Assembly (NCBI RefSeq): GCF_002303885.1
Contig: NZ_MRCM01000001.1
Location: 186,001-250,000, forward strand
Direction: 5' to 3'
DNA length: 64,000 nt
Source: Flavobacterium sp. ACN2
GTDB taxonomy: Bacteria; Bacteroidota; Bacteroidia; Flavobacteriales; Flavobacteriaceae
In this document: positions 33,821 through 43,429 of the stretch, one piece after another
Layout: each line of letters begins with the position of its first letter
How positions within the stretch are numbered: the first letter of the stretch is position 1
Position numbers and translations under genes: made by a program
Notes under the pieces: generated by a model
The model's input: the letters and a program-made list of their open reading frames with translations, nothing else
Told to the model about the DNA's origin: nothing
Databases searched by the model: none

Positions 33821-33882
33821 AGAATACAATTTAACATAATTTGGCACATCAATACAAATTATGATTTAATTATGAAGAATCA

Positions 33883-33910
33883 AAAAAGCAGACACGATAG
33901 CCTGCTTTTT
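33883..33910 (-). terminator. Terminator of the Omp85-like gene
   Basis: A 9-bp perfect stem (33883-33891 with 33902-33910), A-rich on the left (T-rich on the minus strand), 44 bases past the stop at 33955. Confidence 0.75.
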
Positions 33911-33954
33911 GATATTATTTTGCACGTAAAGTTTCTGATTCCTAATTTTTGAGA

Positions 33955-35241
33955 TTAAAAAGTCTCTCCAGCATTCAAATAGAATCCTTTAGAATTGTTC
34001 CCCCACGCATAATCCAAAATCAAATTTGTTTTGGAAGCTTTATCAATTAAGATTCTCAAACCAACACCAGCCGCTGGTTGTATTGATTTAAATAATTTTA
34101 AATCATTATCAGAATTACTGGCGGTTACAAAATTGGTAAAAACCGTACCGCTTAACAATTGATTGCATGTAATGGGAAACCTAAATTCTGTAGACAAATA
34201 AACCAACCCATTTCCTCTAAATAATCCCTGTGTATACCCTTCTCCGCTCCTGCTGCGCTGATCCCAGCCAATTGCAGGAAGATTTAAATACGGAACTTTT
34301 CCTCTAGTCACAAATTGCCCGTAGGTCCAAATAGCTAAAATATAATGCGGATTTTTATGAGAAACAGGAATAAAATGGCGGTATTCTGCAAATAGAACAT
34401 TGCTATAATCCTGATTATTAAACAGAACAGGATTAAATCTATAATTTATATTGGCAAACCAACCTTTTGACGCATTTACTTGATTATCACGAGAATCATG
34501 AACCAGATTCAGGCTAACTCCATTTAAAAAATATTCAGAATTATCAAATCCGTATTTTTGGCTGTAATTGTAATGATAGGTATATTTTCCGTTTGCAACA
34601 TCCAATTCCTCATCTTGTATCCTTGAGTACCAGTCAATATTAATACCCCCTCCGACATAGTAGTTCTCTTTAACCTCAAAAGAAACCGTTTGATGGAACT
34701 TCAAATAATTATAATCCATTGCCTGAGCAAGAGAATCTACACTAAACCCTGGTGGACGGTCACGTCTGGGCGGAATAATATCGGTTCCTAAACCATAATT
34801 AGGTTGCGAAAACAAATATAATCGATAATCTCCACTCAAAAAGATTTTATTATTTTTCAGCAGAATATTGTTTTTAATGTTAACCAGCCACTGATTTTTT
34901 ACCGTATAAGTAATCCCTATGTTGGCAATTGAGTATTTATCTTTTTCTTCTTTTCCTTTAAAGGTATACTGAGCCACAGCACCAAAAAAGAAACCCGTTG
35001 CAGGCTGTGAACCAATTGCGGGAATTAATAAAAAGAAATTGTTCTTTGTGGGTTTAACAACCAAAGCATCGTCTTTTTTCTTAAAAAGATCAAATAATGT
35101 TTTAGGAGGACAGATTGTTGGAGTTTCAATTTCAGAATTTTTAATTTCCTCTTGAGCAGATAAATTAAAAGAAATAAGAAGTAATAATCCTAAGATTTTA
35201 GACTTGTACTTAACGGCATTATTTTGAAAAAAAAGTACCAT
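33955..35241 (-). CDS. Omp85/BamA-like outer-membrane beta-barrel protein
   Basis: 428 residues. A signal peptide lies near the N-terminus (ILGLLLLISFNLSAQ, with preceding residues perhaps not translated). From about residue 75 the protein consists of amphipathic beta strands (GFFFGAVAQYTFKGKEEKDK; YYVGGGINIDWYSR) with VNASKGWFANINYRFNP and WDQRSRSGEGYTQGLFRGNG, and ends in phenylalanine. This matches the bacterial surface antigen (Omp85 barrel) domain without POTRA domains. It is likely an outer-membrane pore or assembly protein. Start choice is uncertain: ATG 35241 gives a long N-region before the hydrophobic core. Confidence 0.82.
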   Translation of the reverse strand: MVLFFQNNAVKYKSKILGLLLLISFNLSAQEEIKNSEIETPTICPPKTLFDLFKKKDDALVVKPTKNNFFLLIPAIGSQPATGFFFGAVAQYTFKGKEEKDKYSIANIGITYTVKNQWLVNIKNNILLKNNKIFLSGDYRLYLFSQPNYGLGTDIIPPRRDRPPGFSVDSLAQAMDYNYLKFHQTVSFEVKENYYVGGGINIDWYSRIQDEELDVANGKYTYHYNYSQKYGFDNSEYFLNGVSLNLVHDSRDNQVNASKGWFANINYRFNPVLFNNQDYSNVLFAEYRHFIPVSHKNPHYILAIWTYGQFVTRGKVPYLNLPAIGWDQRSRSGEGYTQGLFRGNGLVYLSTEFRFPITCNQLLSGTVFTNFVTASNSDNDLKLFKSIQPAAGVGLRILIDKASKTNLILDYAWGNNSKGFYLNAGETF

Positions 35242-35349
35242 TTACAAAGTTTTGTTTTAGAAATAAAATCAAGCTCATTGTAAATATAAGTCTTATTTCC
35301 AACATCTTAAGCAATGAAACAAAATAATTTAAAAAATATTTTAACAAAA

Positions 35350-35377
35350 AAAGCCGTCAAAAAAAATTGACGGCTTT
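35350..35377 (-). terminator. Intrinsic terminator of aspA
   Basis: A perfect 11-bp stem (35350-35360 with 35367-35377), with A-rich sequence to its left (T-rich on the minus strand), 21 bases past the aspA stop. Confidence 0.85.
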
Positions 35378-35397
35378 AATTTATACTATTGTTATTT

Positions 35398-36807
35398 TTA
35401 TTTAGTGATAAATTTTGGATGAATTAGATTTTCTAAAGAATAAATCTCATCCCATTTTTCCTGTGTAATTAGTTTTCGTTCTAAAACAGCAATTTGATGC
35501 ACGCTTTTACCCGTTTTTAAAGCTTCTCCAGCAATACTTGCACTTTCTTCGTAACCAATAATCGGATTCAATTGGGTTACAATTCCGATACTATTCATAA
35601 CCATATTATAGCAATGATCCACATTTGCAGTGATTCCGTTGATACATTTATCAATTAAAGTCTGAATCGCATTTGAAAGATAATCTAACGAAGTAAACAT
35701 CGCAAAAGCAATAACAGGCTCCATTACATTCAATTGCAATTGTCCTGCTTCTGCTGCCATTGTAACCGTTAAATCTTGCCCAATCACATAAAAACAAGTC
35801 TGATTTACCACTTCTGGAATTACCGGATTTACTTTTCCTGGCATAATAGATGAACCAGGCTGACGGGCAGGAAGATTAATCTCGTTTAAACCCGTTCTTG
35901 GACCTGAACTTAATAAACGTAAATCATTACAGATTTTAGAAATCTTAACCGCAGAACGTTTTAATGTTCCCATAATCTGAACGTAAGCTCCTGTGTCTAC
36001 CGTTGCTTCAATCAAATCTGGCGAAAGTGTTAAAGGAATTCCAACCTCATCTGCCAAATATTTTACACAGATTTCTGGATAACCTTCTGGAGCATTTACT
36101 TTTGTTCCAATCGCCGTTGCGCCCATATTAATTTCCAACAATAATTCCTGAGCATTTTTCAAACGCTGAATATCTTCGCCAATTGTTGTCGCGTAAGCTT
36201 TAAACTCTTGTCCTAAAGTCATCGGAACAGCATCTTGCAATTGCGTTCTTCCCATTTTTAAAACTTCTTTAAACTCCACGCCTTTTTTAGCGAAAGCAAC
36301 TTCTAGACCAGCTAAAGTTTTAATAAAGTTTTCCATTTTTAAATACAATGCAATTCTAAATGCCGATGGATATGCGTCGTTAGTAGACTGAGAACAATTT
36401 ACATGATTATTGGGATGAAGGAAATTGTATTCTCCTTTTTTATGACCTAAATATTCTAGTCCGATATTGGCAATAACTTCGTTTGCATTCATGTTTACAG
36501 AAGTTCCCGCGCCACCCTGAATTAAATCACTCACAAATTCCTGATCAAATTTACCAGCAATAACCTGATCGCTTCCGTAACAAATTGCTTCTGCTATTTT
36601 TGCATCAATAGCCCCACAATCTTTGTTGGCTAAAGCTGCCGCTTTTTTTACATAACCTAAAGCTTTGATAAATAAAGGTTCTTTTGAAATTGGAATGCCT
36701 GTAATATTAAAATTCTCTACAGCTCTAAAAGTCTGGATTCCGTAGTATAAATGATTCGGAATTTCTAATTCCCCTAAAAAATCATGTTCCTTTCTTGTTG
36801 GTTCCAT
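35398..36807 (-). CDS. aspA: Aspartate ammonia-lyase
   Basis: 469 residues, aspartase/fumarase superfamily. Diagnostic segments are RKEHDFLGELEIPNHLYYGI (N-terminal), NVNCSQSTNDAYPSAFRIAL-type TNDAYP loop, KMGRTQLQDAVPMTLGQEF (catalytic region) and GSSIMPGKVNP, the flexible SS-loop with the catalytic Ser. LGELEIP and the NDAYPSA motif favour aspartase over class II fumarase. It releases ammonia from aspartate to give fumarate in the cytosol. It is a single-gene unit with a terminator close behind. Confidence 0.93.
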   Translation of the reverse strand: MEPTRKEHDFLGELEIPNHLYYGIQTFRAVENFNITGIPISKEPLFIKALGYVKKAAALANKDCGAIDAKIAEAICYGSDQVIAGKFDQEFVSDLIQGGAGTSVNMNANEVIANIGLEYLGHKKGEYNFLHPNNHVNCSQSTNDAYPSAFRIALYLKMENFIKTLAGLEVAFAKKGVEFKEVLKMGRTQLQDAVPMTLGQEFKAYATTIGEDIQRLKNAQELLLEINMGATAIGTKVNAPEGYPEICVKYLADEVGIPLTLSPDLIEATVDTGAYVQIMGTLKRSAVKISKICNDLRLLSSGPRTGLNEINLPARQPGSSIMPGKVNPVIPEVVNQTCFYVIGQDLTVTMAAEAGQLQLNVMEPVIAFAMFTSLDYLSNAIQTLIDKCINGITANVDHCYNMVMNSIGIVTQLNPIIGYEESASIAGEALKTGKSVHQIAVLERKLITQEKWDEIYSLENLIHPKFITK

Positions 36808-36965
36808 ATAATAAAAATTGATATGTTTTAACTTAAAAAATAAGTGTAAAGCTACAGCATTTTATGGATTAAAAATGGGAATAGAATCAAAATCATTTAT
36901 AATTTGTTCGCATTTTTCTATGGTAAATTATTACCTTTTCACCTTCAAATAATTATCGAAAAAGG

Positions 36966-37544
36966 TTGAAAAAAGAAAGCGAATATTTTCTTGATAAAGA
37001 ATACAATACGATTGTTTACGCCAAAGATGATCTTAATTTTAAAGACTTCGAATGCTGTGTTTTTAACAATTGTAACTTCTCTGCTTGCACTTTTTTGGCT
37101 GTTACTTTTATCGATTGTGTTTTTAATGACTGTATTTTTAGTGAAGCAAAAATTAATTATGTCGCTTTTAGAACCGTAACTTTTAATCGTTGCGAAATTA
37201 AAGAAGTGAATTTTGCCATGTGTGACAAACTCATTTTTGAAGTTCGCTTTAATGATTGCATCCTTGACTTTTCTAAGTTTTATACTTTAAAATTAAAAGG
37301 AACTCCGTTTTCCAATTGCAGTTTAATAGCGGTAGATTTTATGGCCGCAGATTTAACCAGCGTAATTTTCGATAATTGCGATTTATACCGTTCCGAATTC
37401 AACAAAGCCATTGCCAACAAAGCCGATTTTAAAACAAGTTATAATTATACTATCGATCCTTCTAAAACGAAATTGAAAAAAGCTGTTTTTTCTTTGAATG
37501 AAGTGAAAGGATTATTATTTAAGCATGATGTGATTGTGAGTTAA
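36966..37544 (+). CDS. Pentapeptide-repeat protein
   Basis: 192 residues. From about 25 to 165 the sequence is a run of A(N/D)-F/L-x-x type repeats: CVFNNCNFSACTFLAVTF, FNDCIFSEAKI, VTFNRCEIKEVNF, VIFDNCDLYRSEFNKA, consistent with a right-handed quadrilateral beta-helix. It is unusually Cys-rich in the outward positions. Some pentapeptide proteins (Qnr, MfpA) mimic DNA and protect gyrase; many others have no known role. The reading frame has no ATG upstream of residue 60 and is closed by TAA at 36924, so the TTG at 36966 is the probable start. Confidence 0.82.
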   Translation: MKKESEYFLDKEYNTIVYAKDDLNFKDFECCVFNNCNFSACTFLAVTFIDCVFNDCIFSEAKINYVAFRTVTFNRCEIKEVNFAMCDKLIFEVRFNDCILDFSKFYTLKLKGTPFSNCSLIAVDFMAADLTSVIFDNCDLYRSEFNKAIANKADFKTSYNYTIDPSKTKLKKAVFSLNEVKGLLFKHDVIVS

Positions 37545-37566
37545 TCATAACCCTATTTATTTTTCA

Positions 37567-38973
37567 CTATTCTTTTCTTTTTTTTGGAAGAGCCGATTTT
37601 GGCAGCAAAAATAAAATCAGAAGTACACTTATTAAACAAAACAAATGAATAAATGCGCCATAGAAAAAAGCGTTATAAAAATGCTTGAAATCTGTATTTC
37701 CTTTTACTAAATAGTAGAATACACTTCCTGTCAATGTAATTCCCAATGCACCAAACAATTGTTGTACCGTAGAATAAACACCTGATGCATTTCCAATCAT
37801 ATTCTGAGGCAGATTTTTCAAGGCAATATTAGCGAATGAGGGTAAAACCAGCGATACGCCAATACCATGTAGAAACATTATTAAATATCCTCTAAAATCA
37901 ACTATTGGATAATAAAAAAGAAAAAGCTGCAAAATGATTGTTGAAATGAGAAGCAACACACCAAAAATCAATACCGATTTACCAAAACGCAGTACTAGTC
38001 TAGCTGATAAAAATGACGCCATAATAAATCCGCTTCCCTGAAATACAATAAAATATCCTGCCTGCATGGGAGAAAGCTGAATCCCTTCTTGTAAAAAAAC
38101 AGCAAGTACAAAAAAGTAGGCATCAAGCATTAACATAAAAAGAGCAGACGCTGAAACCGCCATATTGAAATTCCGGTTCTTAAACAGCTCAAGGTTTAAT
38201 AAAGGTTCTCTTTTACTTGATTTCCTTTTTATCTGCCTGAATATAAAAACACAAATAAATACGATTGATACTGGCAACGTAATTTTAACGAGACCGTTTT
38301 GTTCTAAACCAACAGCCATGGAAAAAACCAATAATGCGAGTCCAATACATAATATAAAAGCACTCAAATAATCCATTTGTAAAGAAGAATAATCTCGGGA
38401 CGGATTAAGATAACGAATGGCCAGCAAAATCCCTGAAGCACAAATAGGAATATTAATAAGAAATATATACCTCCAGGATTGATCAATTAAAAACGGTTTG
38501 AGTTCTACCAGAAAACCACCCAGAAACTGCCCCAGCATAGTGCCAATTCCAATCGCAATTCCATACCAGCCCATCGCATAAGTGCGCTCTTTATGATCTT
38601 TAAAAAGAACTTGTATATAAGACAAAACCTGAGGAGACATCAATCCTGCGCTTATTCCCTGAAAAAACCTCAAAATAATAAGCTGGTCAGTTGAATATGC
38701 AAAACCACAGCCTGCAGAGCTAATCATAAATAAGAGCATTCCTAAAACAAAAATTTTCTTTCTGCCGAAATAATCTCCAGTCTTACCACCAATTATAAGG
38801 AAAGAAGCAAATCCAACCATATACATGGCTACAACTAACTGAATTTTTCCATTACTTGAACCAAGCCCACGTTGTATTGACGGAATAGCAACGTTTACAA
38901 TAAATATATCTAAAATGGTAAGCAAATGTGCAAGTAGCAATATAAGGAGCGAAATGTATTTTCTATTTTTCAT
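37567..38973 (-). CDS. MFS multidrug efflux transporter (DHA2/EmrB-QacA type)
   Basis: 468 residues with 14 predicted helices. LLAHLLTILDIFIVNVAIPS (the LD.T/VNVALP motif C1 of DHA2), then GGKTGDYFGRKKIFVLGMLL (motif A) and AIGIGTMLGQFLGGFLVE (motif C). These proton-coupled exporters expel drugs, dyes or bile-salt-like compounds. The TetR gene lies 40 bases upstream on the same strand, and a palindrome in that gap nearly matches one before tetR, so local repression is very likely. Substrate unknown. Confidence 0.94.
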   Translation of the reverse strand: MKNRKYISLLILLLAHLLTILDIFIVNVAIPSIQRGLGSSNGKIQLVVAMYMVGFASFLIIGGKTGDYFGRKKIFVLGMLLFMISSAGCGFAYSTDQLIILRFFQGISAGLMSPQVLSYIQVLFKDHKERTYAMGWYGIAIGIGTMLGQFLGGFLVELKPFLIDQSWRYIFLINIPICASGILLAIRYLNPSRDYSSLQMDYLSAFILCIGLALLVFSMAVGLEQNGLVKITLPVSIVFICVFIFRQIKRKSSKREPLLNLELFKNRNFNMAVSASALFMLMLDAYFFVLAVFLQEGIQLSPMQAGYFIVFQGSGFIMASFLSARLVLRFGKSVLIFGVLLLISTIILQLFLFYYPIVDFRGYLIMFLHGIGVSLVLPSFANIALKNLPQNMIGNASGVYSTVQQLFGALGITLTGSVFYYLVKGNTDFKHFYNAFFYGAFIHLFCLISVLLILFLLPKSALPKKRKE

Positions 38974-38978
38974 AATAT

Positions 38979-38999
38979 ATAGAATAGTCTATCTATTTT
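38979..38999. promoter_or_regulatory. TetR operator 1, before the MFS gene
   Basis: The 21-base site, read on the minus strand, matches 18 of 21 positions of the palindrome upstream of tetR (39603-39623). It lies 6 bases before the MFS start codon, within the 40-bp gap between the two genes. Confidence 0.65.
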
Positions 39000-39013
39000 T
39001 AGTTAAAAAAAAA

Positions 39014-39592
39014 TCAGAAAAACTGATTTATGGCTTTTTTTACTTCTTTTAGATCATTAGTATTACCGTTTATACTTGCCGAAACTACAGCTCCTTCTAT
39101 CATTAAAAAAATACTGTTTTGCAGTGCATTTTTTTCTATTAAAAGCGTTTTTACTGTACTAATTTCGTCAACTAATCCATTAATATACTCACGCTGGCGC
39201 TCTTTATGTGCCAGAACAAACTGTTCTATTTTTTTATCTTCTCTACCTATTTCAGCATTTATTTTTATGAAATGGCATCCGGAAAAATTTGATTCTTCCT
39301 GAAGTTTAATACGGTAATCTATCAATTTTAAAAGCTTTTTTAACGGCTGTTTCTCATCTTTCAAATAGTCATCTAGATTGGCAAAATATTGTGTTTCCTG
39401 CTGCTCCAAATAATGGTATAATAAATCACTTTTAGATTGATAATGCTTATAGAGCGAACCAATAGCAATATCTGCCTCAGCAATAATCTGGTTAATTCCT
39501 GTACTATTAAATCCCTGATGATAAAACAGACGAGACGCTGTATCAAGTATTCGTTCTTTTACACTGCTTTTCTGTTTCATTTTTTTTATCAA
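39014..39592 (-). CDS. TetR-family repressor
   Basis: 192 residues. The N-terminal DNA-binding domain is typical: VKERILDTASRLFYHQGFNS, TGINQIIAEADIAIGSLYKH and YQSKSDLLYHYLEQQE. The C-terminal ligand domain is helical and starts with FSGCHFIKINAEIG, like the YcdC/AcrR-type regulators of efflux pumps. The downstream gene on the same strand is the MFS exporter. A perfect 10-bp inverted repeat lies 10 bases upstream of the start codon, consistent with autorepression. Confidence 0.94.
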   Translation of the reverse strand: MIKKMKQKSSVKERILDTASRLFYHQGFNSTGINQIIAEADIAIGSLYKHYQSKSDLLYHYLEQQETQYFANLDDYLKDEKQPLKKLLKLIDYRIKLQEESNFSGCHFIKINAEIGREDKKIEQFVLAHKERQREYINGLVDEISTVKTLLIEKNALQNSIFLMIEGAVVSASINGNTNDLKEVKKAINQFF

Positions 39593-39602
39593 AGATAAAA
39601 TA

Positions 39603-39626
39603 AAAATAGATAGAGTTATCTATTTT
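39603..39626. promoter_or_regulatory. TetR operator 2, upstream of tetR
   Basis: AAAATAGATA (39603-39612) and TATCTATTTT (39617-39626) form a perfect inverted repeat with a 4-base spacer, 10 bases before the tetR start codon. It closely resembles the site at 38979-38999. Confidence 0.7.
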
Positions 39627-39686
39627 ATTTCAAAATAAAAAAAATCACAAAAGTTGTGATTTTAAATTTCATTGATTATGAATTAT

Positions 39687-40184
39687 TTACAGAGCTTTCC
39701 CCATCACATAATCTTCCATTAAATATCCATTCCCAATTTCTATATCAACCGTTTCTTTGATATCAAAACCTAACTTTTTATAGAAATTTAATGCCGCATT
39801 AAAGCGATTTACGTTTAATAAAAGCTCTTTTGAATTATTCTCTAAAGCCATTTTTGCAATTTCTTCAAAAACAATTTTACCATAACCTTTTCCTTGCGTT
39901 TCTGGTAAAAGGTAAATTTTATGAATTTTGGTAATCGCTTCGCTTTTATAATTATGCTCAATTCCAATAAATCCGATTACAGCATTAGAATCTGAAATCA
40001 AATAAAAAAGCTGTTCTTTATTCTGGATTTGTTTTGATAATGCTTCATCAGAATAAATCAAATCCAACATATAATCCAATTGCTCTTCTGTTAAAATTTC
40101 GCCATACGTAATCGGCCAAGTTATGTGCGCTATTTCTTGAATTTTAGCAATATCTTCAACAAATGCTTCGGTAATTTTAATCAT
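39687..40184 (-). CDS. GNAT-family N-acetyltransferase
   Basis: 165 residues. The GNAT core is complete: ITEAFVEDIAKIQEIAHITW (strand 1), VIGFIGIEHN, IYLLPETQGKGYGKIVFEEI with the acetyl-CoA pyrophosphate loop Q-G-K-G-Y-G, and NVNRFNAALNFYKKLGFDI. It transfers an acetyl group to an amine; the substrate (small molecule or ribosomal protein) is unknown. It is 2 bases downstream of the guaC stop, so it is probably co-transcribed with guaC. Confidence 0.93.
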   Translation of the reverse strand: MIKITEAFVEDIAKIQEIAHITWPITYGEILTEEQLDYMLDLIYSDEALSKQIQNKEQLFYLISDSNAVIGFIGIEHNYKSEAITKIHKIYLLPETQGKGYGKIVFEEIAKMALENNSKELLLNVNRFNAALNFYKKLGFDIKETVDIEIGNGYLMEDYVMGKAL

Positions 40185-40186
40185 AT

Positions 40187-41227
40187 TTATTTTGTAAAAA
40201 CTTGATTTTCTTGCTCGCTTACGCGGATGAAAGTCGTTCGTTTAGTCAATTCTTTTAATCTTGAAGCTCCTACATAAGTGCAAGTACTTCTTATTCCGCC
40301 TAATATATCTAAAACAGTGTGAATCACATCTCCTTTAAACGGCACCTGAACTGTTTTTCCTTCGCTTGCTCTGTATTCTGCAACGCCTCCAGAATGTTTA
40401 TCCATGGCAGTTTTAGAACTCATTCCGTAAAATTGTTTGAATTTTTCTCCTTTTAATTCTATTAATTCACCACCGCTTTCTGTGTGTCCTGCTAGCATTC
40501 CTCCCAACATTACAAAATCTGCTCCAGCACCAAAAGCTTTGGCAACATCACCCGGAGTTGAACAGCCGCCATCGCTGATAATATGGCCACCTAAACCGTG
40601 CGCTGCATCGGCACATTCAATAATTGCAGATAATTGCGGATAACCAACGCCTGTTTTAACGCGAGTTGTACAAACAGAACCAGGACCAATTCCAACTTTT
40701 ACGATATCAGCACCAGCTAATAGAAGCTCTTCGGTCATTTCGCCAGTAACTACATTTCCAGCGATAATTATTTTGTCTGGATATTGTTTTCTAGTTTTCT
40801 TTAAAAATTGAACAAAATGTTCCGAATAACCGTTGGCAACATCAATGCAGATAAATTTCAGCAACGGATTTGCAGAAATTATTGCACCTATTTTATCAAA
40901 ATCTTCTTTTCCTGTTCCTGTGCTTACAGCAATATAATCGTAAAAATCAAGAGTTACGTTCTTTAGAAATGCATTCCATTCTTCTAAAGTGTAATGTTTA
41001 TGAATGGCTGTAAAGAGTTTTTCTTTTGCTAAAACTTTCGCTATTTCAAAAGTTCCAACCGTATCCATATTGGCAGCCATTATTGGAATTCCTGTCCAGC
41101 TTGCTGTACTGTGCAAAAATTTGAAATTTTGTTCTAGTGAAACTTCAGATCTGCTTTTGAGCGTTGATCTCTTAGGTCTAAACATTACATCCTTGAATCC
41201 TAATTTCAGGTCCATTTCTATTCTCAT
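40187..41227 (-). CDS. guaC: GMP reductase
   Basis: 346 residues, IMPDH/GMPR TIM barrel without a CBS domain. The start [20 protein letters not shown] is nearly the pattern of enterobacterial Gua[21 protein letters not shown] contains the catalytic Cys in its mobile loop; [19 protein letters not shown] and [11 protein letters not shown] bind the phosphate and flap. It converts GMP to IMP with NADPH, balancing purine pools. The GNAT gene follows after 2 bases. A -7 box lies 23 bases before the start. Confidence 0.95.
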   Translation of the reverse strand: MRIEMDLKLGFKDVMFRPKRSTLKSRSEVSLEQNFKFLHSTASWTGIPIMAANMDTVGTFEIAKVLAKEKLFTAIHKHYTLEEWNAFLKNVTLDFYDYIAVSTGTGKEDFDKIGAIISANPLLKFICIDVANGYSEHFVQFLKKTRKQYPDKIIIAGNVVTGEMTEELLLAGADIVKVGIGPGSVCTTRVKTGVGYPQLSAIIECADAAHGLGGHIISDGGCSTPGDVAKAFGAGADFVMLGGMLAGHTESGGELIELKGEKFKQFYGMSSKTAMDKHSGGVAEYRASEGKTVQVPFKGDVIHTVLDILGGIRSTCTYVGASRLKELTKRTTFIRVSEQENQVFTK

Positions 41228-41249
41228 AGTTCGAGATTTTGGTTACTCT

Positions 41250-41257
41250 CAAATGTA
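41250..41257 (-). promoter_or_regulatory. -7 box (TACATTTG) of guaC
   Basis: TACATTTG on the minus strand fits TAnnTTTG and lies 23 bases before the ATG at 41227. No clear -33 box is visible. Confidence 0.45.
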
Positions 41258-41336
41258 AGGAATTTTATATTGTAGACTTTAGATTTTAGATTAACAAAAA
41301 CTTGAACTTTTGAACAATTGATTTACTTTGCGTGGG

Positions 41337-41357
41337 CTTCGACTTCGCTCAGCCTGA
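41337..41357. repeat. Solo arm of the GAGCGAAGTCGAAG palindrome family
   Basis: CTTCGACTTCGCTCAGCCTG matches one arm of the inner element at 10565-10650, without a facing partner. It looks like a half-element or decayed copy in the guaC-miaE gap (41228-41398). Confidence 0.6.
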
Positions 41358-41398
41358 CAAACGTGAAAACTGAAAACTGCGACTGAAAACTTAAAAAA

Positions 41399-41992
41399 CT
41401 ACCCGTGAATCGTTTCTCCTTTTCCGTAATTGGTAATGATAGATTCTTCAAATTCTAACCATTCTCTCCAGCGTTTTTCAACGTCTATTCCTTTGCCGTA
41501 TTTACGAGCGTATGTGATAAAAGTGGTATAATGTCCTGCTTCGCTTTCCATTAATTCTCTGTAGAAAACAGCTAATTCTTCATCTTTAATATTCTCAGAA
41601 AGCACTTTAAAGCGTTCACAGCTTCTAGCTTCGATCATTGCTGAGAATAATAATCTTTCTACAAGTCCAGAAACACGACTTCCGTCACCGCTTCTTTTCA
41701 TGTATTGATATAGTTCGTTTACATAATCATCCTTACGCTCACGTCCTAGTTTTAGTCCTCTTTTGATGATGATATTATGAACCTGTTCAAAATGATCTAT
41801 TTCTTCTTTGGCTAAAGCCAATAAATCTTTTACTAAATCTTGATGCTCCGAATTATTCGTAATAATCGTAATCGCGTTTGTTGCTGCTTTCTGTTCGCAC
41901 CAAGCGTGATCTGTCAAGATTTCTTCAATGTTTTTCTCAACAATATTTACCCATCTTGGGTCGGTTGGCAATTGTAATCTTAATACGCCCAT
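41399..41992 (-). CDS. miaE: tRNA-(ms2io6A37) hydroxylase
   Basis: 197 residues, ferritin-like di-iron monooxygenase. The start MGVLRLQLPTDPRWVNIVEK, the metal-ligand helices with DHAWCEQKAATNAI, LALAKEEIDHFEQVHNII, FSAMIEARSCERFKVL and RELMESEAGHYTTFI show the four-helix bundle with two E-x6-7-E/H pairs. MiaE hydroxylates the isopentenyl group of the modified A37 of tRNAs using O2. The length matches the family. It is preceded by a palindromic repeat. Confidence 0.93.
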   Translation of the reverse strand: MGVLRLQLPTDPRWVNIVEKNIEEILTDHAWCEQKAATNAITIITNNSEHQDLVKDLLALAKEEIDHFEQVHNIIIKRGLKLGRERKDDYVNELYQYMKRSGDGSRVSGLVERLLFSAMIEARSCERFKVLSENIKDEELAVFYRELMESEAGHYTTFITYARKYGKGIDVEKRWREWLEFEESIITNYGKGETIHG

Positions 41993-42002
41993 TTCTTTTA
42001 AT

Positions 42003-42126
42003 TTGTTTCAGGTTTATTTTGTTTCAGGTTTCAAGTTTCTTTTCTAAACGAAAAAAAGTTTAAAGTTTCATAATGCGCTTATTCACGCATTACAAAACTT
42101 TAAACTTGAAACCTTAAACTTTAAAC
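42003..42126. repeat. Palindromic repeat with GTTTCAGGTTT-type flanks
   Basis: 42057-42077 pairs with 42086-42106 (21 bases, two mismatches; arm starts AGTTTAAAGTTTCATAATG). It is flanked by repeated GTTTCAGGTTTCAAGTTT words that also occur near 8630-8655 and 10465-10490. It separates miaE from glyA and could also stop glyA transcripts. Confidence 0.65.
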
Positions 42127-42129
42127 TAA

Positions 42130-43404
42130 TTAATACGCAAAAATTGGTCTTTCGCTCATTAATTCGTTTACTTCTTCAGCAACTTCTTCGATAACATCCT
42201 CATTTGTATAATCAGTAAGAACTTTATCGATTAAAGCTACGATAGTTTCCATATCTTTTTCAACTAAACCACGAGTTGTGATTGCAGCTGTTCCAACACG
42301 AATTCCAGACGTGATAAATGGAGATTTATCGTCAAAAGGAACCATATTTTTGTTTACTGTAATTTCAGCTTTCACTAATGCGTTTTCAGCTTCTTTACCA
42401 GAAATATTTTTATTTCTTAAGTCAATAAGCATCATATGGTTGTCAGTTCCACCAGAGATAATGTTATAACCTCTTTTTACGAAAGCATCAGCCATTGCAT
42501 TTGCATTTTTTTGCAATTGCATTGCATAAGTAAAGAACTCATCTTTAAGAGCTTCACCAAAAGCAACCGCTTTAGCAGCGATAATGTGCATTAAAGGTCC
42601 ACCTTGATTTCCTGGGAAAACAGCTAGATCCAATAATGAAGACATCATTCTGATTTCTCCTTTTGGAGTTGTTAACCCTTGTGGATTTGGGAAATCTTTC
42701 CCCATTAAGATAAGACCTCCACGTGGTCCCCTTAATGTTTTGTGAGTTGTTGTAGAAACAATATGACAATGTGGAATTGGATCGTTTAATAATCCTTTTG
42801 CGATAAGACCAGCTGGGTGAGAAATATCAGCAAATAAGATCGCTCCTACGCTGTCAGCAATTTGTCTGAAACGAGCAAAATCCATATCACGAGAATAAGC
42901 CGAAGCTCCAGCGATGATTAATTTTGGCTGTTCTTTGGTTGCAATTTCTTGAATTTTATCATAATCTAAACGACCAGTTTCAGCATCTACACCGTAGAAA
43001 ACTGGACGGTATAAACGTCCTGAGAAGTTTACTGGAGAACCATGAGTTAAGTGACCTCCGTGAGATAAGTCAAAACCTAAAATAGTATCACCAGGATTTA
43101 AACAAGCGTGATAAACAGCTGTGTTTGCTTGAGAACCTGAGTGAGGCTGTACGTTTGCATATTCAGCACCAAATAATTCTTTAGCTCTGTCAATAGCAAT
43201 TTGCTCAATAACGTCAACTACTTCACAACCGCCGTAGTATCTTTTACCAGGATAACCCTCTGCATATTTATTAGTTAAAACAGACCCTGCTGCTGCCATT
43301 ACTTCATCACTTACAAAATTCTCAGAAGCAATAAGCTCTAGTCCGTGAATTTGTCTTTCTTTCTCCTCTTGGATAAGATCAAAAATTTGTTCGTCGCGTT
43401 GCAT
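42130..43404 (-). CDS. glyA: Serine hydroxymethyltransferase
   Basis: 424 residues from ATG 43404. The N-terminus [20 protein letters not shown] and [20 protein letters not shown] are canonical. [28 protein letters not shown]-like [14 protein letters not shown], and the PLP-lysine segment [18 protein letters not shown] with [20 protein letters not shown] confirm the enzyme. It interconverts serine and glycine while loading tetrahydrofolate with a one-carbon unit. An upstream start at 43455 is rejected: its 17 extra residues overlap the promoter box. It is divergent from fumarylacetoacetase. Confidence 0.96.
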   Translation of the reverse strand: MQRDEQIFDLIQEEKERQIHGLELIASENFVSDEVMAAAGSVLTNKYAEGYPGKRYYGGCEVVDVIEQIAIDRAKELFGAEYANVQPHSGSQANTAVYHACLNPGDTILGFDLSHGGHLTHGSPVNFSGRLYRPVFYGVDAETGRLDYDKIQEIATKEQPKLIIAGASAYSRDMDFARFRQIADSVGAILFADISHPAGLIAKGLLNDPIPHCHIVSTTTHKTLRGPRGGLILMGKDFPNPQGLTTPKGEIRMMSSLLDLAVFPGNQGGPLMHIIAAKAVAFGEALKDEFFTYAMQLQKNANAMADAFVKRGYNIISGGTDNHMMLIDLRNKNISGKEAENALVKAEITVNKNMVPFDDKSPFITSGIRVGTAAITTRGLVEKDMETIVALIDKVLTDYTNEDVIEEVAEEVNELMSERPIFAY

Positions 43405-43429
43405 TTTTTTGTTTTTCGTTAATTTCACG

